A DNA stretch of 64,000 nt from Pseudomonas fluorescens (lineage in GTDB: Bacteria; Pseudomonadota; Gammaproteobacteria; Pseudomonadales; Pseudomonadaceae): assembly GCF_902498195.1 (NCBI RefSeq), contig NZ_CABVIY010000005.1, positions 434,001 through 498,000 of the forward strand, read 5' to 3'. Positions within the stretch are counted from its first letter, which is position 1. Each line of letters begins with the position of its first letter. Both the position numbers and the translations under genes were made by a program. Below the pieces are notes generated by a model. That model was given only the letters and a program-made list of their open reading frames with translations, searched no databases and was not told the DNA's origin. Below, piece by piece: positions 48,738 to 57,617 of the stretch.

Positions 48738-49775
48738 CTACTCAGCCGTCGAAGGCTTCTCCCACAGGTTGATCCCGCCCTCCTGGGCAAACCGGTCAAT
48801 CTCCGCCAGTTCTTCCGCGCTAAAGCTCAGATTCTTCAACGCCCCGACGTTCTCGATGATCTGCTCCGGCCGGCTCGCGCCAATCAGTGCCGAGGTCACC
48901 CGTGGATCGCGCAGGGTCCAGGCCAGCGCCAGTTGCGCCAGGCTCTGGCCGCGACGCCGGGCGATCTCGTTCAACGCCCGCACGTGGGCGATGTTGGCCT
49001 CGGACAGGTGCGAGGACAGCAGCGAACCACCCCCCGGACGATTGACCCGTGCATCCGCCGGCACCCCATTGAGGTACTTGTCGGTCAGCAAACCCTGGGC
49101 CAGCGGCGTAAAGGCAATCACGCCAGTGCCGAGTTCATCGGTGGTGTCCAGCAGGTCTTTCTCCACCCAGCGATTGAGCAGGTTGTAAGCCGGCTGATGA
49201 ATCAACAACGGCACTTTCCACTCCTTGAGCAGCGCCGCCATCTCGCGTGTTTTCACTCCGGAATAAGACGAGATACCGATGTACAACGCCTTGCCCTGCT
49301 GCACCGCCGTGGCCAGGGCGCTGGCGGTTTCTTCCAGCGGAGTATCCGGGTCGAAACGGTGCGAGTAGAAAATATCGACGTAGTCCAGGCCCAGGCGTTG
49401 CAGGCTCTGGTCGAGGCTGGCCAGCACGTACTTGCGCGAACCGCCGCCCTGGCCGTAAGGCCCGGGCCACATGTCCCAGCCGGCCTTGCTGGAGATGATC
49501 AGCTCATCGCGGTACTGCTTGAAGTCTTCACGCAGTAACCGGCCGAAGTTGGTCTCGGCACTGCCGTACGGCGGGCCGTAGTTGTTGGCCAGGTCGAAAT
49601 GGTTGATGCCCAGATCGAACGCCGTGCGCAACAGCGCCCGCTGGGTGTCGATCGGCGTGCTGTCGCCGAAGTTGTGCCACAGGCCCAGGGACAGTGCCGG
49701 CAGCACCAATCCACTGCGGCCCACGCGGCGGTAAGGGATGGCGTCGTAACGGTTTTCGGCAGCGGTGTAAGTCAT
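48738..49775 (-). CDS. Aldo/keto reductase, YghZ (L-glyceraldehyde 3-phosphate reductase) type
   Basis: 345 residues from ATG 49775 (GAGAGG upstream); longer frames lack a ribosome site. AKR motifs: GINHFDLANNYG (catalytic Asp and Tyr region), ISSKAGW with the catalytic Lys, YVDIFYSHRFDP with the His, and the cofactor-binding ALIGASRPEQI. YghZ-type enzymes reduce L-glyceraldehyde 3-phosphate and methylglyoxal with NADPH, consistent with carbonyl detoxification. It is a single gene with no obvious link to sulfur. Confidence 0.9.
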   Translation of the reverse strand: MTYTAAENRYDAIPYRRVGRSGLVLPALSLGLWHNFGDSTPIDTQRALLRTAFDLGINHFDLANNYGPPYGSAETNFGRLLREDFKQYRDELIISSKAGWDMWPGPYGQGGGSRKYVLASLDQSLQRLGLDYVDIFYSHRFDPDTPLEETASALATAVQQGKALYIGISSYSGVKTREMAALLKEWKVPLLIHQPAYNLLNRWVEKDLLDTTDELGTGVIAFTPLAQGLLTDKYLNGVPADARVNRPGGGSLLSSHLSEANIAHVRALNEIARRRGQSLAQLALAWTLRDPRVTSALIGASRPEQIIENVGALKNLSFSAEELAEIDRFAQEGGINLWEKPSTAE

Positions 49776-49923
49776 CGAATCCTCTCTTGTCTGTCTTGAA
49801 TCTGGTCTCGACTGCTTTGCCAGTCGCCCAGCATACGCCCAGACAAACGCCAAAAAACCCCGGACTCGACTAATTGCTGAAACGTTTCACACATTTCATC
49901 TTCGACGATGTGACAAATGCAAG

Positions 49924-49968
49924 GATCGCAGCCTTCGGCAGCGCCTACAGGGCTGCGATCTTTTGATC
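49924..49968. repeat. Short copy of the second repeat family
   Basis: GATCGCAGCC (49924-49933) and GGCTGCGATC (49951-49960) are the outer parts of the family; the middle is shortened to 17 bases. It abuts the 3' end of the following LysR gene and may end its transcript. Confidence 0.75.
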
Positions 49969-49969
49969 T

Positions 49970-50860
49970 TTACCTTGCCTGCGCAAACACCTCCCCCAAC
50001 CAATCCACAAACACCCGGACCCGTGGCGACAGGTGTCGATTGTGCGGGTACAGCACTGAGACCGGCATCGGTGGCGGCGGCGTGTCGGTGAGGATTTCCT
50101 TGATCAGCCCCTGGGCGATGTGCGTTTCCATCCGGTAGTGCGGGCACTGGATCAGTCCCAGGCCGGCGATGGCGGAGGCGGCGTAGATTTCTGCGCCGAA
50201 CACCGAAACGGCGCCTTCAATCGCCACTTCCTTGAGCTTGCCTTCGACCATGAATTCAAATGGAAACTGCTTGGCCGTGGTGCGCGAGACGTAATTCACG
50301 GCGCGATGGTTTTTCAGCTCGTCGAGACTTTGCGGCTCGCCGTATTGACGCAGGTAAGCAGGGCTCGCGCAGGTGATCTGGCGCAGGCTGGCGACGCGTT
50401 TGCCGATCAGTGCGGAGTCGCTCAGGGTGCCGGCGCGCAACACGCAGTCGACGCCTTCCGAGATCAGGTCTACCAGCCGGTCGGCCTCGCTGATGGACAG
50501 TTCAATGTCGGGGTAGCGCGCCATGAATTGCGGCAGCGCGGGAATCACGAATTGCCGGGCCAGGGTGCCATGCAAGTCCACTCGCAACCGCCCTTTCGGC
50601 GCGACGCTGCGAAACGCCAGCTCCGCTTCTTCCAGCTCTGCGAGCAGTTGCACACAGCGTTGGTAGTAAGCCTCGCCATCCAGTGTCGGGCGCACCTTGC
50701 GTGTGCTGCGCTCCAGCAATCGCGTGCCGAGCCAGGCCTCGAATTGATTCAACGTGTGGGTCAACGTCGCGCGCGGCAGGTTCAGGTCATTCGCCGCCAG
50801 GGTGAAGCTGCTGCGCTCGTAGATCCGCACGAACACTTTCATCGCTTTGACCTGATCCAC
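49970..50860 (-). CDS. LysR-family regulator divergent from SDR gene
   Basis: 296 residues counted from GTG 50860, which has GAGGAG 7 bases upstream; an ATG 75 bases earlier adds residues without homology-like pattern. N-terminal winged helix (MKVFVRIYERSSFTLAANDL) and a LysR effector domain of AaeR/DmlR-like type. It is divergent from the SDR gene at 50976 with about 115 bases between, which strongly suggests it regulates that gene. Confidence 0.87.
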   Translation of the reverse strand: MDQVKAMKVFVRIYERSSFTLAANDLNLPRATLTHTLNQFEAWLGTRLLERSTRKVRPTLDGEAYYQRCVQLLAELEEAELAFRSVAPKGRLRVDLHGTLARQFVIPALPQFMARYPDIELSISEADRLVDLISEGVDCVLRAGTLSDSALIGKRVASLRQITCASPAYLRQYGEPQSLDELKNHRAVNYVSRTTAKQFPFEFMVEGKLKEVAIEGAVSVFGAEIYAASAIAGLGLIQCPHYRMETHIAQGLIKEILTDTPPPPMPVSVLYPHNRHLSPRVRVFVDWLGEVFAQAR

Positions 50861-50975
50861 GGCGGGCTCCTCGATTGTTGGCGATTTTTGAACAGTCAAG
50901 GCAACTCTGGTGCATTTATCGGCCTGAGTAAACATGTGAGATTGGCTTCACACCCCATCAACAGGAACCAGCACC

Positions 50976-51716
50976 ATGCCCTCTCAACCATCGAAAGTTG
51001 CCATCGTGACCGGCGCCTCCCGCGGCATCGGCGCGGTCATTGCCAGACAACTGGCCAGCGAGGGTTTTGCCGTCGCCATCAACTACGCCAACAGCGCCAG
51101 CGAGGCCTCGAAACTCGTGGTGGAGCTGCGCCAGGCCGGCCATCAAGCTCTGGCGATCAAGGCGGACGTGGCCAATGCCGAGGATGTCCGGCGGATGTTC
51201 GACGAAGCTGAAACACAGCTGGGCAAAGTCGATGTACTGGTCAACAACGCCGGCATCCTCAAGGTCATGCCGCTGGCGCAACACAGCGACGAGCTGTTCG
51301 AGCAGACCTTCAACATTCATGCTCGCGGCACCTTCAACACCCTGCGTGAAGCGGCCACGCGCCTGAATGCGGGCGGGCGGATCATCAACTTTTCCAGCAG
51401 CACCGTCGGTTTGAATTTGCCGGGTTACGCGGTGTACATCGCCAGCAAGGCGGCGGTGGAATCCTTGACCCAGGTGTTTTCCAAGGAAATGCGCGGGCGC
51501 AATATCACGGTCAATGCGGTGGCGCCCGGGCCGGTGGCGACCGAGCTGTTTTTGCATGGCAAGAGCGAGGAACAGATCCAGGGTTTCGCCAGGATGGCGC
51601 CGCTGGAGCGGTTGGGGCAACCGGAAGACATCGCCCGGGTCGTGTCGTTTTTGGCCGGGCCGGATTCGGATTGGGTCAATGGGCAGATTTTGCGGGTCAA
51701 TGGCGGGTTGGTCTGA
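50976..51716 (+). CDS. Classical short-chain dehydrogenase/reductase
   Basis: 246 residues. Cofactor motif TGASRGIG (12-19), NNAG (about 88), catalytic Ser and Tyr/Lys in INFSSSTVGLNLPGYAVYIASK (read internally), and a C-terminal GQILRVNGG. Acidic or basic selectivity is unclear. Unlike the SDR at 2.7-3.4 kb it has the full YxxxK. The substrate is unknown; likely controlled by the divergent LysR protein. Confidence 0.88.
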   Translation: MPSQPSKVAIVTGASRGIGAVIARQLASEGFAVAINYANSASEASKLVVELRQAGHQALAIKADVANAEDVRRMFDEAETQLGKVDVLVNNAGILKVMPLAQHSDELFEQTFNIHARGTFNTLREAATRLNAGGRIINFSSSTVGLNLPGYAVYIASKAAVESLTQVFSKEMRGRNITVNAVAPGPVATELFLHGKSEEQIQGFARMAPLERLGQPEDIARVVSFLAGPDSDWVNGQILRVNGGLV

Positions 51717-51746
51717 CTATGCTCTATCTGAGACCGAGGCGACCTC

Positions 51747-51811
51747 TTCGCGAGCAAGCCCGCTCCCACACCGTGACGCGGTGTTAATGTGGGAGCGGGC
51801 TTGCTCGCGAA
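51747..51811. repeat. REP-family inverted pair
   Basis: Arms 51747-51770 and 51788-51811 are complementary with a short 17-base loop. It lies between the SDR gene and the small membrane-protein gene. Confidence 0.92.
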
Positions 51812-51852
51812 GACGGCCGACCCGTCAATGCAAATCCGTCAGGCAAACCTCC

Positions 51853-52113
51853 ATGCACACCACCATCATCATCACCTTCGGCCTGATCCTCCTCGCCCTG
51901 ATGCTCTACATCGGTGAGAAAATCGGCTTCACCCGCCCCATCCTGGCCTACAGCTTTATCGTGCTGTGGCTGGCGCTGACGATGATCAATGGCGCGGTCG
52001 GCATGGTGCACGCCGGCCAGCCATTGAGCACGGAACTGGCGGTGGGCAGCGCCGTGTTCGGTGTCCCGGTGGCGGCGCTGGTGTTGTTCATGGTGCTGAC
52101 CGCCGAGACCTGA
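51853..52113 (+). CDS. Small membrane protein, 86 residues
   Basis: Nearly all hydrophobic with three likely transmembrane helices (about 4-20, 29-50, 62-82). ATG 51853; the ribosome site is weak. No family is recognised with confidence. It is convergent with betT, ending 9 bases from the betT stop. Homologues seem to accompany choline/betaine transport genes in some pseudomonads, but I cannot verify that here. Confidence 0.65.
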   Translation: MHTTIIITFGLILLALMLYIGEKIGFTRPILAYSFIVLWLALTMINGAVGMVHAGQPLSTELAVGSAVFGVPVAALVLFMVLTAET

Positions 52114-52122
52114 AGCCGCCCC

Positions 52123-54117
52123 TCAACGCACCAGATGCAAGAACTGCATGTGCCGCTCGTACTGATCAAGAATGTCGTTGATCACCTGCTCCTTGCTGTA
52201 ACCCACCAGGTCGTAGTCCTGACTGCCCTCGCTCAAATGCACTTCGGCCCGGTAATAGCGGCGGTTGTTGAGTTCCTTGGAGCCCATGCCGCCACGGGCG
52301 AACGACGGCGTGAAATAACCGCGCATCTGCACCTGGTAGATGAACGGATGCTGGTCACCGTGGCCGATCTCCAGGCTGACGCAGTCATTGACCGGCTCGG
52401 GGTGCGTGATGACATGCAGACCTTTCTCGATGAACACCGCCGACACTTCTTCGATGGCCGGGCGTACCGTCGAATCGAGGAAGCGATACACCTCGTCCCG
52501 CGAGGGAAAATGCACGGCCTGGCTCAGGCGCTGGCGCCAGCCGCCCCGCCGCGCGCCGGACACCGGCGCCAACGAATGCATCTGCGCGATCTTCTTTTGC
52601 GACTCCAGATAGAACGCCTTGTGCAGGCCCCACATCATCAACAGCAAGATCAGCGAGAACGGCAGCGAGGTCAGCACCACCGCCGACTTCAACGCATCGA
52701 TGCTGCCAGAGAACAGCAGCGCGCTGGTCACCAGCGCGGTCATCGCACCCCAGAACACCCGCAGCCATTTCGGCCCGTCTTCATCGGGACCACCGCCCTT
52801 GGCGGACAGCGTCGACAGCACCACGGTGCCGGAATCGGCGGAGGTGACAAAGAACACGAAGCTGATGAACACCGTGACCGCAATGACGGTTTTGCTCCAC
52901 GGGTAGGTTTCCAGCAACAGGTACAGGGTCATCGACGGGTTGTCGATGGCCGACAGGCCCAGCGCCGACATGCCGTGGTTGAGCACCTGGTCGATGGCGC
53001 TGTTGCCGAAGATCGACATCCACGCCAGGGTAAAACCGAGGGGAATCAACAGCACGCCGAAAACGAACTCACGGATGGTGCGGCCACGGGAAATCCGCGC
53101 GATGAACAGCCCCACGAACGGCGACCAGGCAATCCACCAGGCCCAGTAGAACACCGTCCAGCCGCCCAGCCAGTCGCTGGGTTTGTCGTAGGCGTACAGG
53201 TCGAAACTCTTCATCGGCAAGGCGCCGAGGTAATCGCCAACGTTCTGGATCAAGGTGTTGAGCAAGTGCTGCGTAGGCCCGGCGAACAACACGAACAACA
53301 GCAGCGCGCAGGCCAGCAGCATGTTGATATCGGACATCACCCGCACGCCCTTGTCGACGCCGGACACCGCGACGATGATCGCCGCACCCATCATCAGCGT
53401 GATCAGGCCGACCTGAATCCACTGGGTGTGAGCGATGCCGAACAGGTAATCCAGACCCGAGTTGAGGTGCAACACGCCAAAACCCATGTCGGCACCGAGG
53501 CCGAACACCGTGGCGATGATCCCGAAGCCGTCCACCGCATAACCGATGGGGCCGTTGATGCGCTTGCCGATCAGCGGGTACAGCGCCGAACGCAGGGCCA
53601 GCGGCAGGTTGTGCCGGTAAGCGAAGTAAGCCAGCGCCATGCCGACGAAGGCGAACACGCCCCAGCCGTGCAGGCCCCAGTGCAGGAACAGAATCTGCAT
53701 TGCCTGGCGCGCCGCATCCGCCGTGCCCGCCTCGCCTTGTGGCGGTTGCAACATGTGGGTCAAGGGTTCGGACACACAGAAGAAAAACAGCGTGATGCTG
53801 ATCCCGGCGGCGAACAGCATGCCGGCCCAGGACAGGTAACTGAATTCGGGCTCGTCGTGGTCGGCACCGAGTTTGATCTTGCCGTAGCCCGATAACGCGG
53901 TGACCACCACGAAGACCAGATACAGGGTCATCGCCAGCATGTAGTACCAGCCAACCGTGTTGGCCGCCCAGTTTTGCGCTGCCAGCAGCCAGGCACCGGC
54001 CTGTTCGGGCATGACCATGACCACGACGCCGAACAACAGGATGAAACTCGCGGCGAACCAGAACACCGGGGGGTTCATGCGGACCTGGCCGCTGGAAGGA
54101 AGGGACGATGCACTCAT
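52123..54117 (-). CDS. betT: BCCT choline transporter BetT
   Basis: 664 residues from ATG 54117 (GAGGTG upstream). Twelve transmembrane helices of the betaine/choline/carnitine transporter family; the conserved WTVFYWAWWIAWSPFVGLFI block (about residues 325-344) contains the Trp-rich substrate region. The C-terminal cytoplasmic domain of about 150 residues is long, as in osmotically tuned BetT proteins. It imports choline, which is oxidised to glycine betaine by genes not in this window. A BetI-like palindrome lies about 95-120 bases upstream. Confidence 0.93.
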   Translation of the reverse strand: MSASSLPSSGQVRMNPPVFWFAASFILLFGVVVMVMPEQAGAWLLAAQNWAANTVGWYYMLAMTLYLVFVVVTALSGYGKIKLGADHDEPEFSYLSWAGMLFAAGISITLFFFCVSEPLTHMLQPPQGEAGTADAARQAMQILFLHWGLHGWGVFAFVGMALAYFAYRHNLPLALRSALYPLIGKRINGPIGYAVDGFGIIATVFGLGADMGFGVLHLNSGLDYLFGIAHTQWIQVGLITLMMGAAIIVAVSGVDKGVRVMSDINMLLACALLLFVLFAGPTQHLLNTLIQNVGDYLGALPMKSFDLYAYDKPSDWLGGWTVFYWAWWIAWSPFVGLFIARISRGRTIREFVFGVLLIPLGFTLAWMSIFGNSAIDQVLNHGMSALGLSAIDNPSMTLYLLLETYPWSKTVIAVTVFISFVFFVTSADSGTVVLSTLSAKGGGPDEDGPKWLRVFWGAMTALVTSALLFSGSIDALKSAVVLTSLPFSLILLLMMWGLHKAFYLESQKKIAQMHSLAPVSGARRGGWRQRLSQAVHFPSRDEVYRFLDSTVRPAIEEVSAVFIEKGLHVITHPEPVNDCVSLEIGHGDQHPFIYQVQMRGYFTPSFARGGMGSKELNNRRYYRAEVHLSEGSQDYDLVGYSKEQVINDILDQYERHMQFLHLVR

Positions 54118-54209
54118 CAACGGTGCACCTCGAAGCAGTGAAACGTGGCTGTAGAAATCGGACTCAGCAAAGGCAAGCCTCCTGTTGTGAGCGGGCGGCG
54201 AACCACCGG

Positions 54210-54237
54210 TTTAACTTGAATGAACGTTCAAGTTAAA
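54210..54237. promoter_or_regulatory. BetI-type operator upstream of betT
   Basis: TTTAACTTGAA-TGAACG-TTCAAGTTAAA, a near-perfect 28-bp palindrome containing the TGAACGTTCA core typical of BetI (TetR-family) sites. Placed 93-120 bases before betT it would allow choline-responsive repression. betI is not in the window. Confidence 0.65.
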
Positions 54238-54290
54238 CATGGATAGGGTGCTAAGGACTAATCGCAGGGCTGGGCGGTCATGTTCGAACA

Positions 54291-54390
54291 GTAGGAGCTG
54301 CCGAGTGAAACGAGGCTGCGATCTTTTGATTTTGTCTTTGTAAAAGCAAGATCAAAAGATCGCAGCCTCGTTTCACTCGGCAGCTCCTAC
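54291..54390. repeat. Second-family inverted repeat with 40-bp perfect arms
   Basis: GTAGGAGCTGCCGAGTGAAA onward (54291-54330) is exactly the complement of 54351-54390 over all 40 bases, with a 20-base AT-rich centre. The inner GAGTGAAACGA differs from the usual GAAG and is changed in both arms. Confidence 0.93.
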
Positions 54391-54416
54391 AGGGGAGGAA
54401 CGGTGTTTATCCGGGG

Positions 54417-55343
54417 TTACTTCTGCGTCCCGTCATCATGCTGCAGATTCGCCTGGGTCAGGTTGCTGCCCGCCGGTACGCTGCGGGTCAGCCAGACATT
54501 GCCACCAATGGTCGATCCCTTGCCGATGGTGATTCGCCCCAGAATCGTCGCACCGGCATAAATCACCACGTCGTCCTCGACAATCGGGTGCCGTGGCTGG
54601 CCCTTCTGCAACTGACCGTCTTCATCCGCCGGGAAACGCTTGGCGCCCAGGGTCACGGCCTGATAAATCCGTACCCGCTCGCCAATGATCGCCGTCTCGC
54701 CAATCACCACGCCGGTCCCGTGGTCGATGAAGAAACTGCGACCGATCTGCGCACCGGGGTGAATGTCGATACCCGTGGCCGAATGGGCGATTTCCGCGCT
54801 GATCCGCGCCAGCAACGGCAGCCCGGCGCGATACAAATGGTGCGCCAGCCGATGGTGAATCACCGCCAGAATGCCCGGGTAGCACAACAGCACCTCATCG
54901 ACGCTGCGCGCCGCCGGGTCGCCGTGGTAGGCCGCCAGCACGTCGGTGTCCAGCAGACTGCGCAAACCCGGCAGGGCGAGGGCAAAGTCCTGAATGATCT
55001 GGATGGTCCTGGCCTCGACCTCGTTGTCGGCCTGGGCACTGTGGCGTGCGGCGTAGCGCAATTCGAGTCGTGCCTGGGCCAGCAACGCATTGAGCGCCAC
55101 ATCGAGGGTGTGGCCGACGTAGAAGTCTTCGCTTTCCTCGCGCAGGTCAACCGGCCCCAAACGCATCGGGAACAGCGCACCACAGAGCGCCTCGAGAATC
55201 TCCGCCATGGCCGCCCGTGACGGCAACTCGCGGCCGCCCTGCTCGGTGCTGGCGCGGCCGTTTTGCGCACGCCACTGATCACGTGCGGTGCGCAGCTGGC
55301 TGACGATGGTCTGCAATTGCCAATGGCTGGAACGCTCACTCAC
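54417..55343 (-). CDS. epsC: Serine O-acetyltransferase EpsC
   Basis: 308 residues, starting at GTG with AGGAG upstream. Left-handed beta-helix acetyltransferase: the hexapeptide repeats start at GIDIHPGAQIGRSFFIDHG and include VVIGETAIIGERVRIYQAVTLGAK, and an N-terminal helical domain precedes them. It makes O-acetylserine, the acceptor for sulfide in cysteine synthesis. It is divergent from D-cysteine desulfhydrase in the sulfur region. The C-terminal tail is longer than in CysE, matching EpsC-type enzymes. Confidence 0.93.
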   Translation of the reverse strand: MSERSSHWQLQTIVSQLRTARDQWRAQNGRASTEQGGRELPSRAAMAEILEALCGALFPMRLGPVDLREESEDFYVGHTLDVALNALLAQARLELRYAARHSAQADNEVEARTIQIIQDFALALPGLRSLLDTDVLAAYHGDPAARSVDEVLLCYPGILAVIHHRLAHHLYRAGLPLLARISAEIAHSATGIDIHPGAQIGRSFFIDHGTGVVIGETAIIGERVRIYQAVTLGAKRFPADEDGQLQKGQPRHPIVEDDVVIYAGATILGRITIGKGSTIGGNVWLTRSVPAGSNLTQANLQHDDGTQK

Positions 55344-55474
55344 GGTAAAAACTCCTCACGGGCGACCGGACTGTCTGGCCGCACTGACGGCGATTACTTT
55401 ACGGCAAGGTCCACGGGCCAAATTAAGAACCAATTGTGCTGTGGTAAGCACCATTGGCTATAAGCGATTGACGG

Positions 55475-55503
55475 TTGCCCAGACATTTAGGCGTGCCTAT
55501 AGT
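55475..55503 (+). promoter_or_regulatory. Sigma-70 promoter candidate of dcyD
   Basis: TTGCCC (55475-55480), a 17-base spacer and TATAGT (55498-55503), about 30 bases before the dcyD start codon. Confidence 0.55.
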
Positions 55504-55533
55504 CCTGAGATCATTCACCGCCAGTACGGACTC

Positions 55534-56526
55534 ATGATCAAACAACAGCTTGCCCGCTTTAACCGTCTCGACCTGCTCACTCAGCCCACCGCCCTGGAAA
55601 AACTCGAACGCCTGTCGACCTGGCTGGGCCGCGATGTCTACGTCAAACGCGATGATCTGACGCCGCTGGCCCTGGGCGGCAACAAGCTGCGCAAACTCGA
55701 ATACCTGGCCGCCGACGCCTTGGCCCAGGGCGCCGACACCCTGATCACCGCCGGCGCGCTGCAATCGAACCACGTGCGCCAGACCGCTGCCATTGCCGCC
55801 AAGCTGGGCCTGGGCTGTGTCGCCCTGCTGGAAAACCCCCTGGGCACCGACGACGCCAACTATGTCGGCAACGGCAATCGGTTGTTGCTGGACCTGTTCG
55901 ATGCCAAGGTCGAGCTGGTGGAGAATCTCGACAATGCCGACGAACAACTGCAGGCACTGGCGTCTCGCCTGCGCAGCAATGGCAAGAAACCCTATCTGGT
56001 GCCCATCGGCGGCTCCAACGCACTGGGCGCCCTGGGTTATGTGCGTGCGGGCCTGGAACTGGCCGAGCAGATCAAGGACACCGGGCTGAATTTCGCCGCC
56101 GTCGTCCTGGCCTCGGGCAGCGCCGGCACCCACAGCGGCCTGGCACTGGCATTGAATGAAGCCCTGCCGAATCTGCCCGTGATCGGTGTCACCGTGTCGC
56201 GCAGCGAGGAAGACCAGCGGCCGAAGGTACAAGGCCTGGCCGAGCGCACCGCCGAGTTGCTGGGCGTGACGTTGCCGACGAGTTTCAAGGTCGAGTTGTG
56301 GGACGAATATTTCGCGCCGCGCTACGGCGAGCCGAATGCCGGGACCCTGGCCGCGGTGAAACTGCTGGCGAGCCAGGAAGGCCTGCTGCTCGATCCGGTG
56401 TACACCGGCAAGGCCATGGCCGGGTTGCTGGACGGCATCGGCCGCCAGCGTTTCGACGAGGGTCCGATCATCTTCCTGCACACCGGTGGGGCGCCGGCGT
56501 TGTTTGCCTACAAGGATTTTCTGTAA
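55534..56526 (+). CDS. dcyD: D-cysteine desulfhydrase
   Basis: 330 residues. Fold type II PLP enzyme: LALGGNKLRKLEYLAADAL carries the PLP lysine (about residue 50), QSNHVRQTAA the substrate loop, and the C-terminal HTGGAPALFAYKDF fits the ACC-deaminase/DcyD family. It releases sulfide, pyruvate and ammonia from D-cysteine; an ACC deaminase role is less likely, given the sulfur neighbours. Upstream of a tcy cystine importer, so imported cystine could be reduced and used here. Confidence 0.9.
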   Translation: MIKQQLARFNRLDLLTQPTALEKLERLSTWLGRDVYVKRDDLTPLALGGNKLRKLEYLAADALAQGADTLITAGALQSNHVRQTAAIAAKLGLGCVALLENPLGTDDANYVGNGNRLLLDLFDAKVELVENLDNADEQLQALASRLRSNGKKPYLVPIGGSNALGALGYVRAGLELAEQIKDTGLNFAAVVLASGSAGTHSGLALALNEALPNLPVIGVTVSRSEEDQRPKVQGLAERTAELLGVTLPTSFKVELWDEYFAPRYGEPNAGTLAAVKLLASQEGLLLDPVYTGKAMAGLLDGIGRQRFDEGPIIFLHTGGAPALFAYKDFL

Positions 56527-56536
56527 CCGAGCCGAA

Positions 56537-56618
56537 GATCAAAAGATCGCAGCCTTCGGCAGCTCCTACAGTAAGAACGCCGACTCTTGTAGGAGCTGCC
56601 GCAGGCTGCGATCTTTTG
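56537..56618. repeat. Second-family inverted repeat
   Basis: Arms GATCAAAAGATCGCAGCC onward (56537-56570) and TGTAGGAGCTGCCGCAGGCT onward (56588-56618) pair with one mismatch (CTTCGG/CCGCAG region) around a 17-base centre. It lies between dcyD and the tcyJ control region. Confidence 0.88.
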
Positions 56619-56660
56619 CAAGACATCTCATATTCCCCAAAGGAATATCAAATTTAGAAT

Positions 56661-56696
56661 TTATTATTTTCAAGTCTAAGAATGCCATCATATAGT
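56661..56696 (+). promoter_or_regulatory. AT-rich control region of tcyJLN with TATAGT -10
   Basis: TTATTATTTTCAAGTCTAAG (56661-56680) resembles the tauA region, and TATAGT (56691-56696) is a plausible -10 with only a weak -35. Such weak, activator-dependent promoters fit control by CysB in sulfur limitation. Confidence 0.45.
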
Positions 56697-56822
56697 CATG
56701 CCGCAGGCGAATTTCCCGAGAGACGCATACGCTGCTTTAAGGCAGGATAGCGCTGTCGTCCAATTCCCGATTTCGCCAACTTTTTTAAAAGCGTCTTCCA
56801 TAAGAAAACACAGGGGCTTGTC

Positions 56823-57617
56823 ATGAATTTTTCCGCACTACGTCGAAATCTGCTGGTGGGTTCGCTGGGCCTGGCACTGAGCGCTGGCCTGATGGGCCAG
56901 GCGGTTGCCGGTGAGCAGCTGCAAAAAATCAAAGATGCCGGCGTGATTAACGTTGGCCTGGAAGGCACTTACCCACCGTTCAGCTTCGTCGATGCCGACG
57001 GCAAGTTGTCCGGTTTCGAGGTCGAGTTCTCCGAAGCGCTGGCCAAAGAGTTGGGCGTGAAGGTCAAACTGCAACCGACCAAATGGGACGGCATCCTGGC
57101 GGCGCTGGAATCCAAGCGTCTGGACGCGGTGATCAATCAGGTGACCATCTCCGAAGAGCGCAAGAAGAAGTATGACTTCTCCGAGCCTTACACCGTTTCC
57201 GGGATTCAGGCGCTGGTCCTGACCAAGAACAAAGACACCATCAAGAGCGCTGATGATCTGGCCGGCAAGAAAGTCGGCGTGGGCCTGGGCACCAACTACG
57301 AGCAGTGGCTCAAGGACAATCAGCCTAAAGCCATCATCAAGACCTACGACGATGATCCGACCAAGTTCCAGGACCTGCGCAACGGCCGCATCGACGCCAT
57401 TCTGATCGACCGCCTGGCCGCACTGGAATACGCCCAGAAGGCCAAGGACACCATCGCCGCCGGCGAAGCGTTCTCCCGTCAGGAAGCCGGTATTGCCCTG
57501 CGCAAAGGCGAGCCGGAACTGCTGGACGCTGTGAACAAGGCGATCGACAAACTGCGCGCCGATGGCACCCTGGCCAAACTCTCGCAGAAATACTTCAACG
57601 CCGACGTCACTAAATAA
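56823..57617 (+). CDS. tcyJ: Cystine ABC transporter substrate-binding protein
   Basis: 264 residues, signal peptide ending near AVA-GEQ (about 29). Polar-amino-acid-binding fold (family 3 solute-binding protein): GVINVGLEGTYPPFSFVDADGK and the SEERKKKYDFSEPYTVSG segment match FliY/TcyJ cystine binders. First gene of the tcyJLN operon; its TAA overlaps the next ATG by 1 base. AGGGG lies before the ATG. It feeds cystine to the permease. Confidence 0.92.
   Translation: MNFSALRRNLLVGSLGLALSAGLMGQAVAGEQLQKIKDAGVINVGLEGTYPPFSFVDADGKLSGFEVEFSEALAKELGVKVKLQPTKWDGILAALESKRLDAVINQVTISEERKKKYDFSEPYTVSGIQALVLTKNKDTIKSADDLAGKKVGVGLGTNYEQWLKDNQPKAIIKTYDDDPTKFQDLRNGRIDAILIDRLAALEYAQKAKDTIAAGEAFSRQEAGIALRKGEPELLDAVNKAIDKLRADGTLAKLSQKYFNADVTK

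Noticed and set aside
56698..56826. A 42-codon frame upstream of tcyJ whose TGA overlaps the tcyJ ATG as ATGA
   Set aside because: Its ATG lies directly after the likely -10 box TATAGT, probably upstream of the transcript start, and there is no ribosome site. The overlap is likely chance.
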